Below are positions 45,000 to 54,033 of a stretch of DNA of 64,000 bases, piece after piece. Every line of letters begins with the position of its first letter. Position 1 is the first letter of the stretch. Under the pieces are notes generated by a model. That model was not told the DNA's origin and did not search any database. It saw only the letters and a program-made list of their open reading frames with translations. Made by a program: the position numbers and the translations under genes. This stretch comes from Gemmobacter sp. (GTDB lineage Bacteria; Pseudomonadota; Alphaproteobacteria; Rhodobacterales; Rhodobacteraceae): assembly GCF_034676705.1 (NCBI RefSeq), contig NZ_JAUCBS010000009.1, forward strand, positions 189,686-253,685. The letters run 5' to 3'.

Positions 45000-46115
45000 A
45001 TGGACGCGATCGTGATCGGCGGCGGGCTGATGGGCAGCGCCGCGACATTCTTCCTGGCCCGGCGCGGGCTGCGGGTGGTGCTGCTGGAACGCGGGCGCGT
45101 CGGCACCGGGGCCACCGTCGCCTCGTTCGGCAACATCCGCCGCAGCGGGCGCTATCTGCCGCAATTGCCGCTGGCGCATCATTCCCGCGCGCTCTGGGGC
45201 CAGGCGCAGCATCTGCTGGGCCGCGACGTGGAATTCCGCGCCACCGGCCATGTCCGGCTGATCTTTGGCGACAAGGGGCTGGCCGACATGCGCCGCTTTC
45301 GCCAGGCCGCCCAGCCCTGGGGGCTGGAGCTGGAGGAGATGGACGCCGCCGATCTGCACCGCCGCTTTCCCGGCCTGGGGCCCACCGCCATCGGCGCCTC
45401 GTTTTCCCCCGACGATGGCAGCGGCAACCCCCGGCTGATCTCTCCGGCCTTTGCCGAGGCCGCCGTCCGGCTGGGGGCCAAGGTGGTCGAGGGGGCCGAG
45501 GTGCTGGGCATCACCCCCACCGATGCCGGCTTCCGGGTGGAGACGACGCGCGGCAGTTTCGCCGCCGCGCAGGTGCTGAACGCCGCCGGCGCCTGGGGCG
45601 GGCGCATTGCCGAACGCTTTGGCGAGGTGGTGCCGATCCGCGCCCATGGCCCCCAGATGGGCGTGACCGAACCCTTGCCGCACCGCATCCTGCCGGTGGT
45701 GGGCGTCTGGGCCGAAAGCGGCCATGGCGGCTATCTGCGGCAGGTGGAACGCGGCAACATCGTGTTCGGCGGCGGCGTCACGCGCACCGAGGTCGATCTG
45801 GACAGCGGCCATGCACACTATGATTTCGCCCGCCTGCCCGCCCAGCTGGCCAGCCTGCTGCCCATCCTGCCCGCGCTGGCCGGCGTCTCGGTCATCCGCA
45901 CCTGGTCGGGGTGCGAAGGATATGTGGCCGACGAGCTGCCGGTGATGGGGCCGTCCGCCACCACCCCGGGCCTGTTCCATGCCTTTGGCTTCTGCGGGCA
46001 CGGCTTCCAGCTGGGCCCCGGCGTGGGCGACGTGATGGCCGAGATGATGGCGACGGGCCGCCATCTGGTCCCGCTGGGGGATTTCCGCATCGACCGCTTT
46101 GCGCAGGCGGCCTGA
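45000..46115 (+). CDS. DAO-type FAD oxidoreductase (HcnC/OoxB-like candidate)
   Basis: 371 residues, shorter than the other DAO proteins here and in the size range of HcnC, opine oxidase subunit B and sarcosine oxidase beta. The FAD motif is IGGGLMGS (7-13), followed by LLERGRVGTGATVASFGNIRRSGRYLPQ. The C-terminus has GFCGHGFQLGPGVGDVM. Start ATG 45000 begins directly before the FAD fold. It is divergent from the HyuAB/HcnAB-like operon and could supply the third subunit of that dehydrogenase, or act alone on a secondary amine. The MFS gene follows 77 bp on. Confidence 0.85.
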   Translation: MDAIVIGGGLMGSAATFFLARRGLRVVLLERGRVGTGATVASFGNIRRSGRYLPQLPLAHHSRALWGQAQHLLGRDVEFRATGHVRLIFGDKGLADMRRFRQAAQPWGLELEEMDAADLHRRFPGLGPTAIGASFSPDDGSGNPRLISPAFAEAAVRLGAKVVEGAEVLGITPTDAGFRVETTRGSFAAAQVLNAAGAWGGRIAERFGEVVPIRAHGPQMGVTEPLPHRILPVVGVWAESGHGGYLRQVERGNIVFGGGVTRTEVDLDSGHAHYDFARLPAQLASLLPILPALAGVSVIRTWSGCEGYVADELPVMGPSATTPGLFHAFGFCGHGFQLGPGVGDVMAEMMATGRHLVPLGDFRIDRFAQAA

Positions 46116-46192
46116 ACATGCCGGCCGGGTCTTGCCCCCGGCCGCGCGATGGCGAATGGTGCGCCCAGCAGGCCAGCCAGGATCCCCGCCGC

Positions 46193-47425
46193 ATGGATGA
46201 TGTGACCGAACCCCGCCCCGTGGCCTGGCGCCCGGTGGTGGCCTGCGTGACCATCGTGCAGGCGGCGCAGGCGCTGATCGTGCGCACCGTGCCGCTGTTC
46301 GCCATTCCGCTGACCAGCCGCGCCGCCATGCCGCCCGAGGCGATCGGGCAGCTGGTTTCGGCCAGCGCGCTTGGCAGCATGATCTATTTCCTGTGGGGGC
46401 CGGAACTGTTCCGCCGGCTGGACGAACGCCAGCAGTTGCAGGCCGGGCTGGCGCTGTGCGCGGTGGCGCTGATGGCCTGCCTGGTGCCGGTGTGGGGGGT
46501 GATGTTGCTGGCCTCGTTCGCGGTCGGCTTCGGCTATGGCCCGGCGGGGCCATCGGGCAGCACGGTCATTCTGGGCGTGGCGCCGCCGCAGCACCTGTCG
46601 ACCATCCTGTCGATCAAGCAAGCGGGGGTGCCGGCCGGCGGGTTGCTGGCCGGGCTGGTGCTGCCGGTGATCGCGGTGGCGGCGGGGCTGGCCCCGGCGC
46701 TGGCCGTGGCCGCCGGGCTGGCGGTGGCGGCGGCGGCCATGCTGTGGGTCTGGCGCTTTCCGGTAGACCGGCCCGCGCGCCCCAGGGCCGGCGACCGGCT
46801 GGGCGCGCGGTTGCGCGAAACGCTGGTGGCCCCGCTGCGGTCGCTGCCGCTGCTGCTGCGCACCCCGCTGTTGCGGCGCACCATGGTGGCGGGCGTCGCG
46901 CTTGGCATCACGCAAAGCGTGCTGCTGGCCTATCTGCCGCTGTATCTGGAACAGCATGTCGGCTGGACCATGGCCGCCGCCGGGGCGCTGTTCGGACTGG
47001 TGCAGGGGCTGGGCATCGCCGGCCGCATCGCCATGGGCTGGGCCGCCGACCGCGCGGGCAGCGCCGACCGCACCATGGCCTGGCTGTGCCTGGCCTCGGG
47101 CGCCACGATGCTGGCCATCGCCGCGCTGCAACCGGGGCAATCGGCCTGGGCCGTGCTGCCGGTGATGGGCGCCGCCGGCATGACGGTGATTTCCTGGAAC
47201 GGCGTCTTTCTGACCGGCCTTGCCCTGGGCGCCCCCCGCGCACAGGTGGCGGCGGTGACCGGGGTGGGCACCTTTGTGCTGTTCACCGGCATGGTGCTGG
47301 GCCCGCTGGCCATGCAGGGGCTGGTCGGGCTGACCGGGGGCTATGCCACCGGCATGGTGCTGGCCGGCGCCATCCCGCTGGCGGTCGGGCTGGCGCTGCT
47401 GACCGAACCCTCCGCTCAGGTTTGA
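46193..47425 (+). CDS. MFS transporter
   Basis: 410 residues with about 12 predicted membrane helices in two halves separated by a basic loop around residues 190-220 (RFPVDRPARPRAGDRLGARLRE). The conserved IKQAGVPAGGLLAG block at helix 5 resembles the cyanate/nitrate (CynX-like) MFS group. ATG 46193 is preferred; ATG 46118 in frame would add 25 polar residues. It lies downstream of the DAO gene in the same direction, so it may import that enzyme's substrate. Its last 10 bp overlap the end of the convergent GntR gene. Confidence 0.83.
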   Translation: MDDVTEPRPVAWRPVVACVTIVQAAQALIVRTVPLFAIPLTSRAAMPPEAIGQLVSASALGSMIYFLWGPELFRRLDERQQLQAGLALCAVALMACLVPVWGVMLLASFAVGFGYGPAGPSGSTVILGVAPPQHLSTILSIKQAGVPAGGLLAGLVLPVIAVAAGLAPALAVAAGLAVAAAAMLWVWRFPVDRPARPRAGDRLGARLRETLVAPLRSLPLLLRTPLLRRTMVAGVALGITQSVLLAYLPLYLEQHVGWTMAAAGALFGLVQGLGIAGRIAMGWAADRAGSADRTMAWLCLASGATMLAIAALQPGQSAWAVLPVMGAAGMTVISWNGVFLTGLALGAPRAQVAAVTGVGTFVLFTGMVLGPLAMQGLVGLTGGYATGMVLAGAIPLAVGLALLTEPSAQV

Positions 47426-48135
47426 TCGGCCGGGGCAAGGCCCTCGGCCTCGCGCTCGGCCCGGACATGGGGCAGTTCGGAATAGGCCACTTCGGCCTCG
47501 TGGGCGAACAGGAACATCCGCTGGGCGGCCAGCAGCGTATCGCGCTGCCGGAATGCCTCCAGCAGGCCGGCCATGCCATCCAGAACGATCTTCTGGGTCC
47601 GCGGTTCCACCAGCGTGGCATGGCGGACAATCTCGACCTGATCGGTGAAATGCTGCAACATGTCGGCCAGCCGACGGTTGGGGCTGGCCGCGATCCAGAT
47701 CGCTCGAAAGGCGGCATTCGCAGCCCCCAGGGCCGGAATGTCGGCTGCCGCAACCGCCAGCCGCGCCTGACCGACCAGATCGGCCATGCGGGCCAGCGCA
47801 TCATCCCCCAGCACCCGCGCGGCATTCGCCGCGACCTGGGGTTCGACCAGCTTGCGCGCCTCGAAAATCTCGGCAATGTCGCGCGCGGTGGGCCGGCACA
47901 GTTCGAACCCGCGCGAGGTCGACCGGACATGCCCTTCGGATGCCAGTTGCAGCAGCGCCTCCCGCACCGGCATCCGCGAAATGCCCAGCGACTTTGCAAT
48001 CGCGGCATCCACAAGTTTGGCCCCCCCCGCAATTTCGCCCAGACGAATCTGTCGGCGCAGGTCATCATAGACATGCTGGCGCAGGCTGGTGCCGCGGGGG
48101 CGCAGGGCCGGAGATCTGAGATAAGCAGAAGACAT
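47416..48135 (-). CDS. GntR-family regulator, FadR subfamily (FCD domain)
   Basis: 239 residues. The winged helix-turn-helix spans about 17-80 (LRQHVYDDLRRQIRLGEIAGG, then ISRMPVREALLQLASEGHV) and a helical FCD effector domain spans about 90-220. FCD proteins normally bind a metal with a D-x3-H pair and two further histidines; here the first site reads NAAFRAIW, so the usual Asp and His are absent. It is divergent from the Dpp-type operon at 48416, the likely target. Ligand unknown. Confidence 0.88.
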   Translation of the reverse strand: MSSAYLRSPALRPRGTSLRQHVYDDLRRQIRLGEIAGGAKLVDAAIAKSLGISRMPVREALLQLASEGHVRSTSRGFELCRPTARDIAEIFEARKLVEPQVAANAARVLGDDALARMADLVGQARLAVAAADIPALGAANAAFRAIWIAASPNRRLADMLQHFTDQVEIVRHATLVEPRTQKIVLDGMAGLLEAFRQRDTLLAAQRMFLFAHEAEVAYSELPHVRAEREAEGLAPADQT

Positions 48136-48415
48136 ACGGATACTGTATTCAGTTTCCAGGACGATACGAGTCCATCAAACCGATCGACGCTGCGAACGTC
48201 AACATGGCTGACCCGGAATGACAAAAAATATAGCCGGATCGCCGAGATTTGTTTGAGTTCGAAATAATTCTCTTGACGGACGGGGAATCGCAGGCAAGTC
48301 TGACGCCACAAACAGAATTCAGTTTCCATGCCCTGGGTGCGGAACCCGCGGCACGGCCAGCTGAACACCAAGACGCCGCACCGTGATGCCGTGTTTCCTT
48401 CAGGAGAGTCCCGCC
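48136..48415. promoter_or_regulatory. Divergent control region with ATTCAGTTTCCA repeats
   Basis: This relatively AT-rich 280-bp gap separates the GntR gene from the importer operon. The 12-mer ATTCAGTTTCCA occurs exactly at 48147-48158, next to the regulator start, and at 48317-48328, about 88 bp before the binding-protein start. The first copy adjoins an odd palindrome ATACTGTAT (48140-48148). Each promoter having one copy suggests autoregulation plus control of the transporter by the GntR protein. Confidence 0.5.
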
Positions 48416-49966
48416 ATGACAGCCGACCTTTCCCGCCGCCACCTCTTGCAGCTCATGGGGCTGGGAACTGGCGCCGCCGCCCTAGCCTCTATCGCGCCCG
48501 GCCTGGCTTGGGCCCAGGCCAAGGATACGGTCACCATCGCCTGGCCGACCGACGTTCCCAGCTGGGATCCCAACCAGCGCACCTTCCCCGACGGGCAGGC
48601 GCTGTTCAAGCTGATCTTCGAACAGCCGATCATGCAGGATCCGCAGCTGAAATTCGTACCCGGCCTGTTCACCGAATGGACCACCGCCGATGATGGCATG
48701 TCGCTGACCTTCAAGCTGCGCGAGGGGGTCAAGTTCCACGATGGTTCGCCGCTGACGTCCAGGGACATCCGCTTTACCTGGCTGGACCGCGTGAAGGAAA
48801 GCCTGGCGGGCGGCAACAAGCTGGATCAGGCGAATACCTGGAAAAACATCACCGATATCGAACTGGCGGGCGACTATGCCGGCACCTTCCGGCTGAGCGC
48901 ACCGCTGACCACGGCGGTTCCGTGGCTGGCCTTCATGGCGAACTTCGTGGTGCCCGAAGCCTATATCAAGTCGGCCGGCATCGAACAGTTCCGCGCCAAG
49001 CCCATCGGGACCGGCCCCTACAAGCTGGCCGAATACCAGGTCAACAGCCGCATGGTGTTCGAACGGAACGAGGATTACTGGGGCGACAAGCCGGCGATCA
49101 AGACGGTGGTGGTCAACATCATCAAGGATCCGTCGGCGCGTGCGGCCGCGATGCAGTCGGGCCAGGCGGACCTGACCGTCAACATCCCCGTGCGCGAGAC
49201 CGAGCGCCTGGGCAAGGTGCCGGGCCTTGCGGCCGAACTTAACCCCATCCAGCGCGTCGTCCTGCTGCAACTGCGCAACGATCTGGCGACGGCCGACCAG
49301 AACCTGCGCCTGGCGCTGCACCACGCCATCGACAAGGCGGCGCTGTCCAAGGCGTTCTACGGCGGCGGCGCCGTGCCGCTGAGCGTGCCGGCACCGCCCG
49401 GCACGGCGGGCGACGTTCCGGGCTTTGTCTTTCCCTATGACCCGGAAAAGGCCAAGTCCCTGCTGGCCGCCAGCGGTTTCGGCCCCGGCAAGCCTGCAAC
49501 GCTGAAGATGGCCACCACCAACGGCCACTTCCCGTCGGATTTCGACATTGCGCGCGCACTGGTCGCCATGTGGAAAAAGGTCGGGATCGAGGTCGAGCTG
49601 GAGACCATCGAATACGCCAAGTACTTCGAACTGAACCGCGGCGGCCAGCTGCCGGAACTGACGCTGTATTCGTGGGAAAACGCCACCGGCGACCCCGAGA
49701 TCTTCACCGGCTACCTGCTGAACCCCAAGATGCCGTTCTCGCCCTGGCGGGGGGAACAGCCGGGCGACCAGATCGCCAAGCTGTTCGTCGAGACCAACAC
49801 GGAAAAGCGTCTGGCCGGCTACCGCGACCTGAACAAGTTCGCGGTCGAAATGGGCGCCACCATCCCGCTGCTGCAAAGCGTGCAGACGCTGGTGCGGAAA
49901 GAAGGGCTTGGCTACCGCAAGTTCGGCAATGGCTGGGTGCTTGCCCAGACCATGACCTGGAGCTGA
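48416..49966 (+). CDS. Periplasmic substrate-binding protein, SBP_bac_5 family (Tat-exported)
   Basis: 516 residues. The N-terminus has a twin-arginine motif (LSRRHLLQLMG, residues 5-15) and a hydrophobic core with a cleavage site near AWAQA. Family blocks are VKFHDGSPLTSRDIRFTW and KPIGTGPYKL. Start ATG 48416 follows AGGAGAG. It is first in a four-gene importer operon (binding protein, DppB, DppC, fused ATPase). It differs considerably from the binding protein at 1415-3070, so the two importers probably take different ligands. Confidence 0.92.
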   Translation: MTADLSRRHLLQLMGLGTGAAALASIAPGLAWAQAKDTVTIAWPTDVPSWDPNQRTFPDGQALFKLIFEQPIMQDPQLKFVPGLFTEWTTADDGMSLTFKLREGVKFHDGSPLTSRDIRFTWLDRVKESLAGGNKLDQANTWKNITDIELAGDYAGTFRLSAPLTTAVPWLAFMANFVVPEAYIKSAGIEQFRAKPIGTGPYKLAEYQVNSRMVFERNEDYWGDKPAIKTVVVNIIKDPSARAAAMQSGQADLTVNIPVRETERLGKVPGLAAELNPIQRVVLLQLRNDLATADQNLRLALHHAIDKAALSKAFYGGGAVPLSVPAPPGTAGDVPGFVFPYDPEKAKSLLAASGFGPGKPATLKMATTNGHFPSDFDIARALVAMWKKVGIEVELETIEYAKYFELNRGGQLPELTLYSWENATGDPEIFTGYLLNPKMPFSPWRGEQPGDQIAKLFVETNTEKRLAGYRDLNKFAVEMGATIPLLQSVQTLVRKEGLGYRKFGNGWVLAQTMTWS

Positions 49967-50042
49967 CCTGACCCCGGCCGGGGCGCAATCCGCGCCCCGG
50001 TCCGTCGGACCTATCGGGCGACAGCCCGCTGCGGAAGCCAGC

Positions 50043-51059
50043 ATGTTCGCAACACTTCTCTCGCTGTTCCTGCGCCGGCTTGTCGTCGCAGTTCCCACGC
50101 TGTTCGTCGTTTCGGCGCTGCTGTTCGTCGTGCTGCGCCTGCTGCCGGTCGATCCGGCCGCCATGTCGCTGCCGCCCAACGCCACCAACGAGGAACTGGC
50201 TGCCATGCGCACCGCCATGGGGCTGGACCAGCCGCTGCTGGTGCAGTTCCTGATCTGGCTGGGCCAGATCCTGGGCGGCGATTTCGGCAGCTCGATCGCC
50301 TATCGCCTGCCGGTCTGGCAGCTGATCGCCGACGCGCTGCCCGCCACCATCGAACTGGCCTTCCTGTCGATGATCGTGGCAACCATCGTGGGGCTGGCCG
50401 GCGGGCTTGCCGCCTTTCATTTCCGCGACGGCCCCGGCGAGGCGCTGCTGGATCTGGGGTCGGTCGTGGTGCTGTCGCTGCCCGATTTCCTGTGGGCGCT
50501 GCTGCTGATGCTGGTGCTGGGCGTGTGGCTGAACGCGCTGCCCTTCATGCTGCGGCTGGATGCCGGCATCGAACGGCCGGTCATCACCGGCTTTCTGCTG
50601 CTGGACAGCCTGCTGGCCGGGCGGCTGGATGCCTTTGCCAGCGCGTTGCGGCATATGGTGCTGCCGGTGTTGGCGCTGGGAATTTCGGCGGCGCCGTCGA
50701 TCATGCGGGTGCTGCGGTCCAGCCTGCTGGACGTGTATCAGGAAGACTACATCCATCAGGCCCGCCTGCGCGGCCTGTCGGAGCGCCAAGTGCTGCTGCG
50801 CCACGGGCTGAAGAATGCCATCCTGCCGACGCTCAGCCTGATGGGGGTGCAGTTCGGCTTTCTGTTCGGTGGCACGCTGCTGGTCGAGGTGATCTTTTCC
50901 TATCCCGGAATGGGCAACCTGATGATCGATTCCATCCGCAACGTGGATCTGCCGGTGATCCAGATCGTGGGCCTGACCTATTGCGTCATGGTGCTGCTGA
51001 TCTCCACCGTGGTGGACGCGCTGCATCTGGTGCTGAACCCCAAACTGCGGGCGCGATAG
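50043..51059 (+). CDS. ABC transporter permease, DppB/OppB type
   Basis: 338 residues, normal for DppB. First helix at about 14-36 (PTLFVVSALLFVVLRLLPVDP), then the AAMRTAMGLDQPLLVQF periplasmic block, the coupling loop around DYIHQARLRGLSERQVLLRHGL and VEVIFSYPGMGNLM. It partners with the DppC-type protein encoded 3 bp downstream. The 76 bp before the gene contain no clear terminator, consistent with continuous transcription from the binding-protein gene. Confidence 0.92.
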   Translation: MFATLLSLFLRRLVVAVPTLFVVSALLFVVLRLLPVDPAAMSLPPNATNEELAAMRTAMGLDQPLLVQFLIWLGQILGGDFGSSIAYRLPVWQLIADALPATIELAFLSMIVATIVGLAGGLAAFHFRDGPGEALLDLGSVVVLSLPDFLWALLLMLVLGVWLNALPFMLRLDAGIERPVITGFLLLDSLLAGRLDAFASALRHMVLPVLALGISAAPSIMRVLRSSLLDVYQEDYIHQARLRGLSERQVLLRHGLKNAILPTLSLMGVQFGFLFGGTLLVEVIFSYPGMGNLMIDSIRNVDLPVIQIVGLTYCVMVLLISTVVDALHLVLNPKLRAR

Positions 51060-51062
51060 GCC

Positions 51063-51920
51063 ATGACTGCACTTCCCCTGTGGCTGCGCAACACCCGCAG
51101 CCTGATCGGCCTGACAATTCTGGTGCTGGTCTGCGCTGCGGCCCTGCTGGCCCCCGTGCTGGCCCCGCATGATCCCAACGAACAGGATCTGCTGAACACC
51201 CTGCTGCCCCCCGTCTGGGTCGAAGGTGGCGATCCCGCCTTTGTCTTCGGCACCGACAGCCTGGGGCGCGATATCCTGTCCCGGCTGCTGTTCGGCGCAC
51301 GGGTGGCCATGACGGTGGCGCTGTCGGCCTCGGTCGGGGCGATGCTGCTGGGCGCGTTCCTGGCGCATGTGGCGGGCTATTTCGGCGGCTGGGTGGATTG
51401 GCTGATCGGGCGCATCATCGACGTGTGGCTGTCGTTCCCGCCGGTCGTGCTGTCGCTGATCCTGATGGTGGGGCTGGGGTCGGGGCTGTTCAACGTGATC
51501 CTGGCCATCATCCTGGTGGACTGGACGCGGTTCTGCCGCGTGCTGCGGGCCGAGGTGCTGGTGGTGCGGCGGCGCGATTATGTGGCGGCCGCGCGGCTGC
51601 TGGGCTTTTCCCACCTGCGCACCATCCTGCGCGAAATCCTGCCCGCCACGCTGCCGCTGCTGATCACGCTGATGGCACTGGAAATGGGCATCGCCGTGGT
51701 GGTCGAGGCGATCCTGTCGTTCGCCGGCATGAGCGTGGGCAACGAGGTGCCGGCCTGGGGTCAGATGATCGCCGATGCGCGGCAAGATATCTATACCTCG
51801 CCCTGGAGCCTGATCCTGCCGGCCTTTGCGGTGTTCGTCACCGTGTTCGGCTTCAACATTCTGGGTGACGGGCTGCGGCGCAGCCTGGATACCCGCCTGA
51901 CCCAGACGGAGCGCGCCTGA
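51063..51920 (+). CDS. ABC transporter permease, DppC/OppC type
   Basis: 285 residues. N-terminal helix (about 15-35), the family motif FGTDSLGRDILSRLLFGARV, five more helices, and the coupling loop around DYVAAARLLGFSHLRTILREILP. The C-terminal region includes FNILGDGLRRSLDTRL. Spacing of 3 bp on both sides indicates coupled translation with DppB and the ATPase. Confidence 0.92.
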   Translation: MTALPLWLRNTRSLIGLTILVLVCAAALLAPVLAPHDPNEQDLLNTLLPPVWVEGGDPAFVFGTDSLGRDILSRLLFGARVAMTVALSASVGAMLLGAFLAHVAGYFGGWVDWLIGRIIDVWLSFPPVVLSLILMVGLGSGLFNVILAIILVDWTRFCRVLRAEVLVVRRRDYVAAARLLGFSHLRTILREILPATLPLLITLMALEMGIAVVVEAILSFAGMSVGNEVPAWGQMIADARQDIYTSPWSLILPAFAVFVTVFGFNILGDGLRRSLDTRLTQTERA

Positions 51921-51923
51921 GCC

Positions 51924-53744
51924 ATGAGCCTGCTGGACGTCGATCGGCTGACCGTCTCGGTCGGGAATTCCAAGGGCACCTTTACGGTGCTGCACGAACT
52001 GACCTTCCGGCTGGAACCGGGGCAGGTGCTGGGGCTGGTCGGCGAATCCGGCGCCGGCAAGTCGATGATCGGGCGCACCATCGCGCAGCTGCTGCCCAAG
52101 GGGTTCCAGGTCAGCAACGGCACGCTGGTGTTCGATGGCCAGGACATGCTGGGCATCGACGACAAGCGCCGCCGCGCCCTGCTGGGCCGCGACATCGCCT
52201 TTATCCCGCAGGAACCGCTTGCGGCGCTGAACCCGGTGCGCACCATCGGCGACCAGATCCGCGAACATCTGGCCCATGTCGCCGCCGGCGAGGGGCGCAC
52301 CCGGGTGGACGACTGGCGCGCCACCGCCATCGAGGTGCTGGCATCGGCCCATCTGAACGATCCGGCCGCCCTGCTGGACAAATATCCCCACCAGCTGTCG
52401 GGTGGCATGTGCCAGCGCATCCTGATTGCCATGGCCTTCCTGTCGCGCCCGAAACTGCTGATCGCCGACGAGCCGACAACGGCGCTGGACGTGTCGGTCC
52501 AGGCCCGCATCATCGACCTGATCAACGAGATGCGGCGCGCGAACGGAACGGCGGTGATCTTCATCACCCACGATCTGCGGCTGGCGCGGCAGATCTGCGA
52601 TGACGTGCTGGTGCTTTATGCCGGCAAGCAGGTCGAATTCGGCCCCGGCCCGGCGGTGTTCGATACCCCCGCCCATCCCTATACCCGCGCGCTGCAACTG
52701 GCGATCCCGCCGACCATGGCCGAACACCGGGGCCTGTTCACCCTGCCCGACCGCATGCCGGGGCTGATGGCGCTGAACGACATGCAGGGCTGCCGCTTTG
52801 CCGCGCGCTGCCCGCTGGCGATGGAGACCTGCCGCACCACGGTGCCGGCGGATGTGGCGGTGGGCGCCGGCCATCGGTCCGCCTGCCTGCGCAGCACCGA
52901 TACCGGAACGATCCAACCCCCCGCCCCGCCCGAACACCGGCAGCGCAGGGCCGGCACGGCGCCGCTGTTCGCGGCGCGCGATCTGTCCAAGCATTATGTC
53001 ACCCGCGCCCGCCTGCTGCGCAAACCGGACACGTTCGCGGCCGTCCGCTCGGCCAGCCTCGATCTGGCCGAAGGCGAGTTTCTGGGCATCGTCGGCGAAA
53101 GCGGCAGCGGCAAAAGCACCCTTGCCCGGCTGCTGGTGGGGTTGGAGGGCACGAGTTCCGGCCAGATGACCTTTCAGGGCCGCGACATTTCGGGAATGGA
53201 TGCGGCCACGGCCGCCTTTCGCCGGCAGAACATCCAGATGGTGTTCCAGGATCCGCAATCGGCGCTGAACCCCCGCCGGCGGGTCGGCGCCATCGTCACG
53301 CAGGCGATGGAGGTGATGAACAGCACCGCCACCGACCGCGCCGACCGCGCCGCCGAACTGCTGTCGGAAATCGGCCTGTCGCCGGAAATGGCGGCGCGCT
53401 ACCCCTCGCAGATGTCGGGGGGGCAAAAGCAACGGGTGAACATCGCCCGCGCGCTGTGCAACGTGCCGCGCCTGCTGATCGCGGATGAAATCGTCTCGGG
53501 GCTGGATGTGTCGGTTCAGGCGCAGCTGCTGGAGCTGCTGTTGCGCCTGCGGCAGGAACGCGGGCTGTCGATCATCATCATTTCGCACGACCTGTCGGTG
53601 GTTCGCTATCTGTGCGACCGGGTGATGGTGATGTATCGCGGCGAGGTGGTGGAAAGCGGCGCGGTGGACGAGGTGTTTGCCAATCCGCAGGCCGACTACA
53701 CCCGCAAGCTGCTGGCGGCGATGCCCGGTGAAACGGTGCTTTAG
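51924..53744 (+). CDS. Fused DppD-DppF type ABC ATPase
   Basis: 606 residues with two ATPase domains. N-terminal half: Walker A GESGAGKS, signature LSGGMCQR, Walker B LLIADEPTTALD, then the peptide-transporter extension with cysteines (CRFAARCPLAMETC) that in related proteins form an Fe-S or zinc-like cluster. C-terminal half: GESGSGKS, SGGQKQR and LLIADEIVSGLD. Last gene of the importer operon. The fusion parallels the one at 3116-4759, but this copy is longer because of the cysteine-containing linker. Confidence 0.92.
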   Translation: MSLLDVDRLTVSVGNSKGTFTVLHELTFRLEPGQVLGLVGESGAGKSMIGRTIAQLLPKGFQVSNGTLVFDGQDMLGIDDKRRRALLGRDIAFIPQEPLAALNPVRTIGDQIREHLAHVAAGEGRTRVDDWRATAIEVLASAHLNDPAALLDKYPHQLSGGMCQRILIAMAFLSRPKLLIADEPTTALDVSVQARIIDLINEMRRANGTAVIFITHDLRLARQICDDVLVLYAGKQVEFGPGPAVFDTPAHPYTRALQLAIPPTMAEHRGLFTLPDRMPGLMALNDMQGCRFAARCPLAMETCRTTVPADVAVGAGHRSACLRSTDTGTIQPPAPPEHRQRRAGTAPLFAARDLSKHYVTRARLLRKPDTFAAVRSASLDLAEGEFLGIVGESGSGKSTLARLLVGLEGTSSGQMTFQGRDISGMDAATAAFRRQNIQMVFQDPQSALNPRRRVGAIVTQAMEVMNSTATDRADRAAELLSEIGLSPEMAARYPSQMSGGQKQRVNIARALCNVPRLLIADEIVSGLDVSVQAQLLELLLRLRQERGLSIIIISHDLSVVRYLCDRVMVMYRGEVVESGAVDEVFANPQADYTRKLLAAMPGETVL

Positions 53745-54033
53745 GTGCTGTGGACATTGACCTGATCCAGAGCGCGATTGCAGCGATTGTGACGACTGCG
53801 AGATAATTTCTGGCCGTTTTCTCGGATCTGGTCGCAACCCTTCGGAATTGCCTGGGTCTTGAGAGCGGGCCTGTGAATGCCACTGGTTCGAAAGAACCGG
53901 CGAACGCGGTCGATCCGGTGTCTTTGTGCAGGGAGGTGGCGACCAAGCGGGTATTTCAGGCGCGGTGCTGGTCATCTGGCTCTCTGGCTGCGGCGCGCTG
54001 TCGCGCCGCCTTGCGGGACAGGATAAACCTGCT
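53745..54033. other. Non-coding gap before the NO-response operon
   Basis: No supported gene. Two small hairpins are visible: GGTTC-GAAA-GAACC at 53885-53898 and a perfect 8-bp stem GCGGCGCG / CGCGCCGC with a 4-base loop at 53990-54009. The second may end transcription from the importer operon or shape the leader of the nsrR transcript; there is no T-run. Confidence 0.5.

Noticed and set aside
38992..46115. Hydrogen cyanide synthase (hcnABC) assignment
   Set aside because: The subunits have the same architecture, but so do opine oxidases and hydroxyproline dehydrogenases. Linkage with hydantoinase genes argues for amine catabolism.
46118..46192. ATG 46118 as the MFS start
   Set aside because: Adds 25 polar residues without conservation. 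ATG 46193 is preferred, though the choice is not certain.
48312..48323. ACAGAATTCAGT as a palindromic operator
   Set aside because: Only the central GAATTC is symmetric. The exact 12-mer shared with the other promoter is the better signal.
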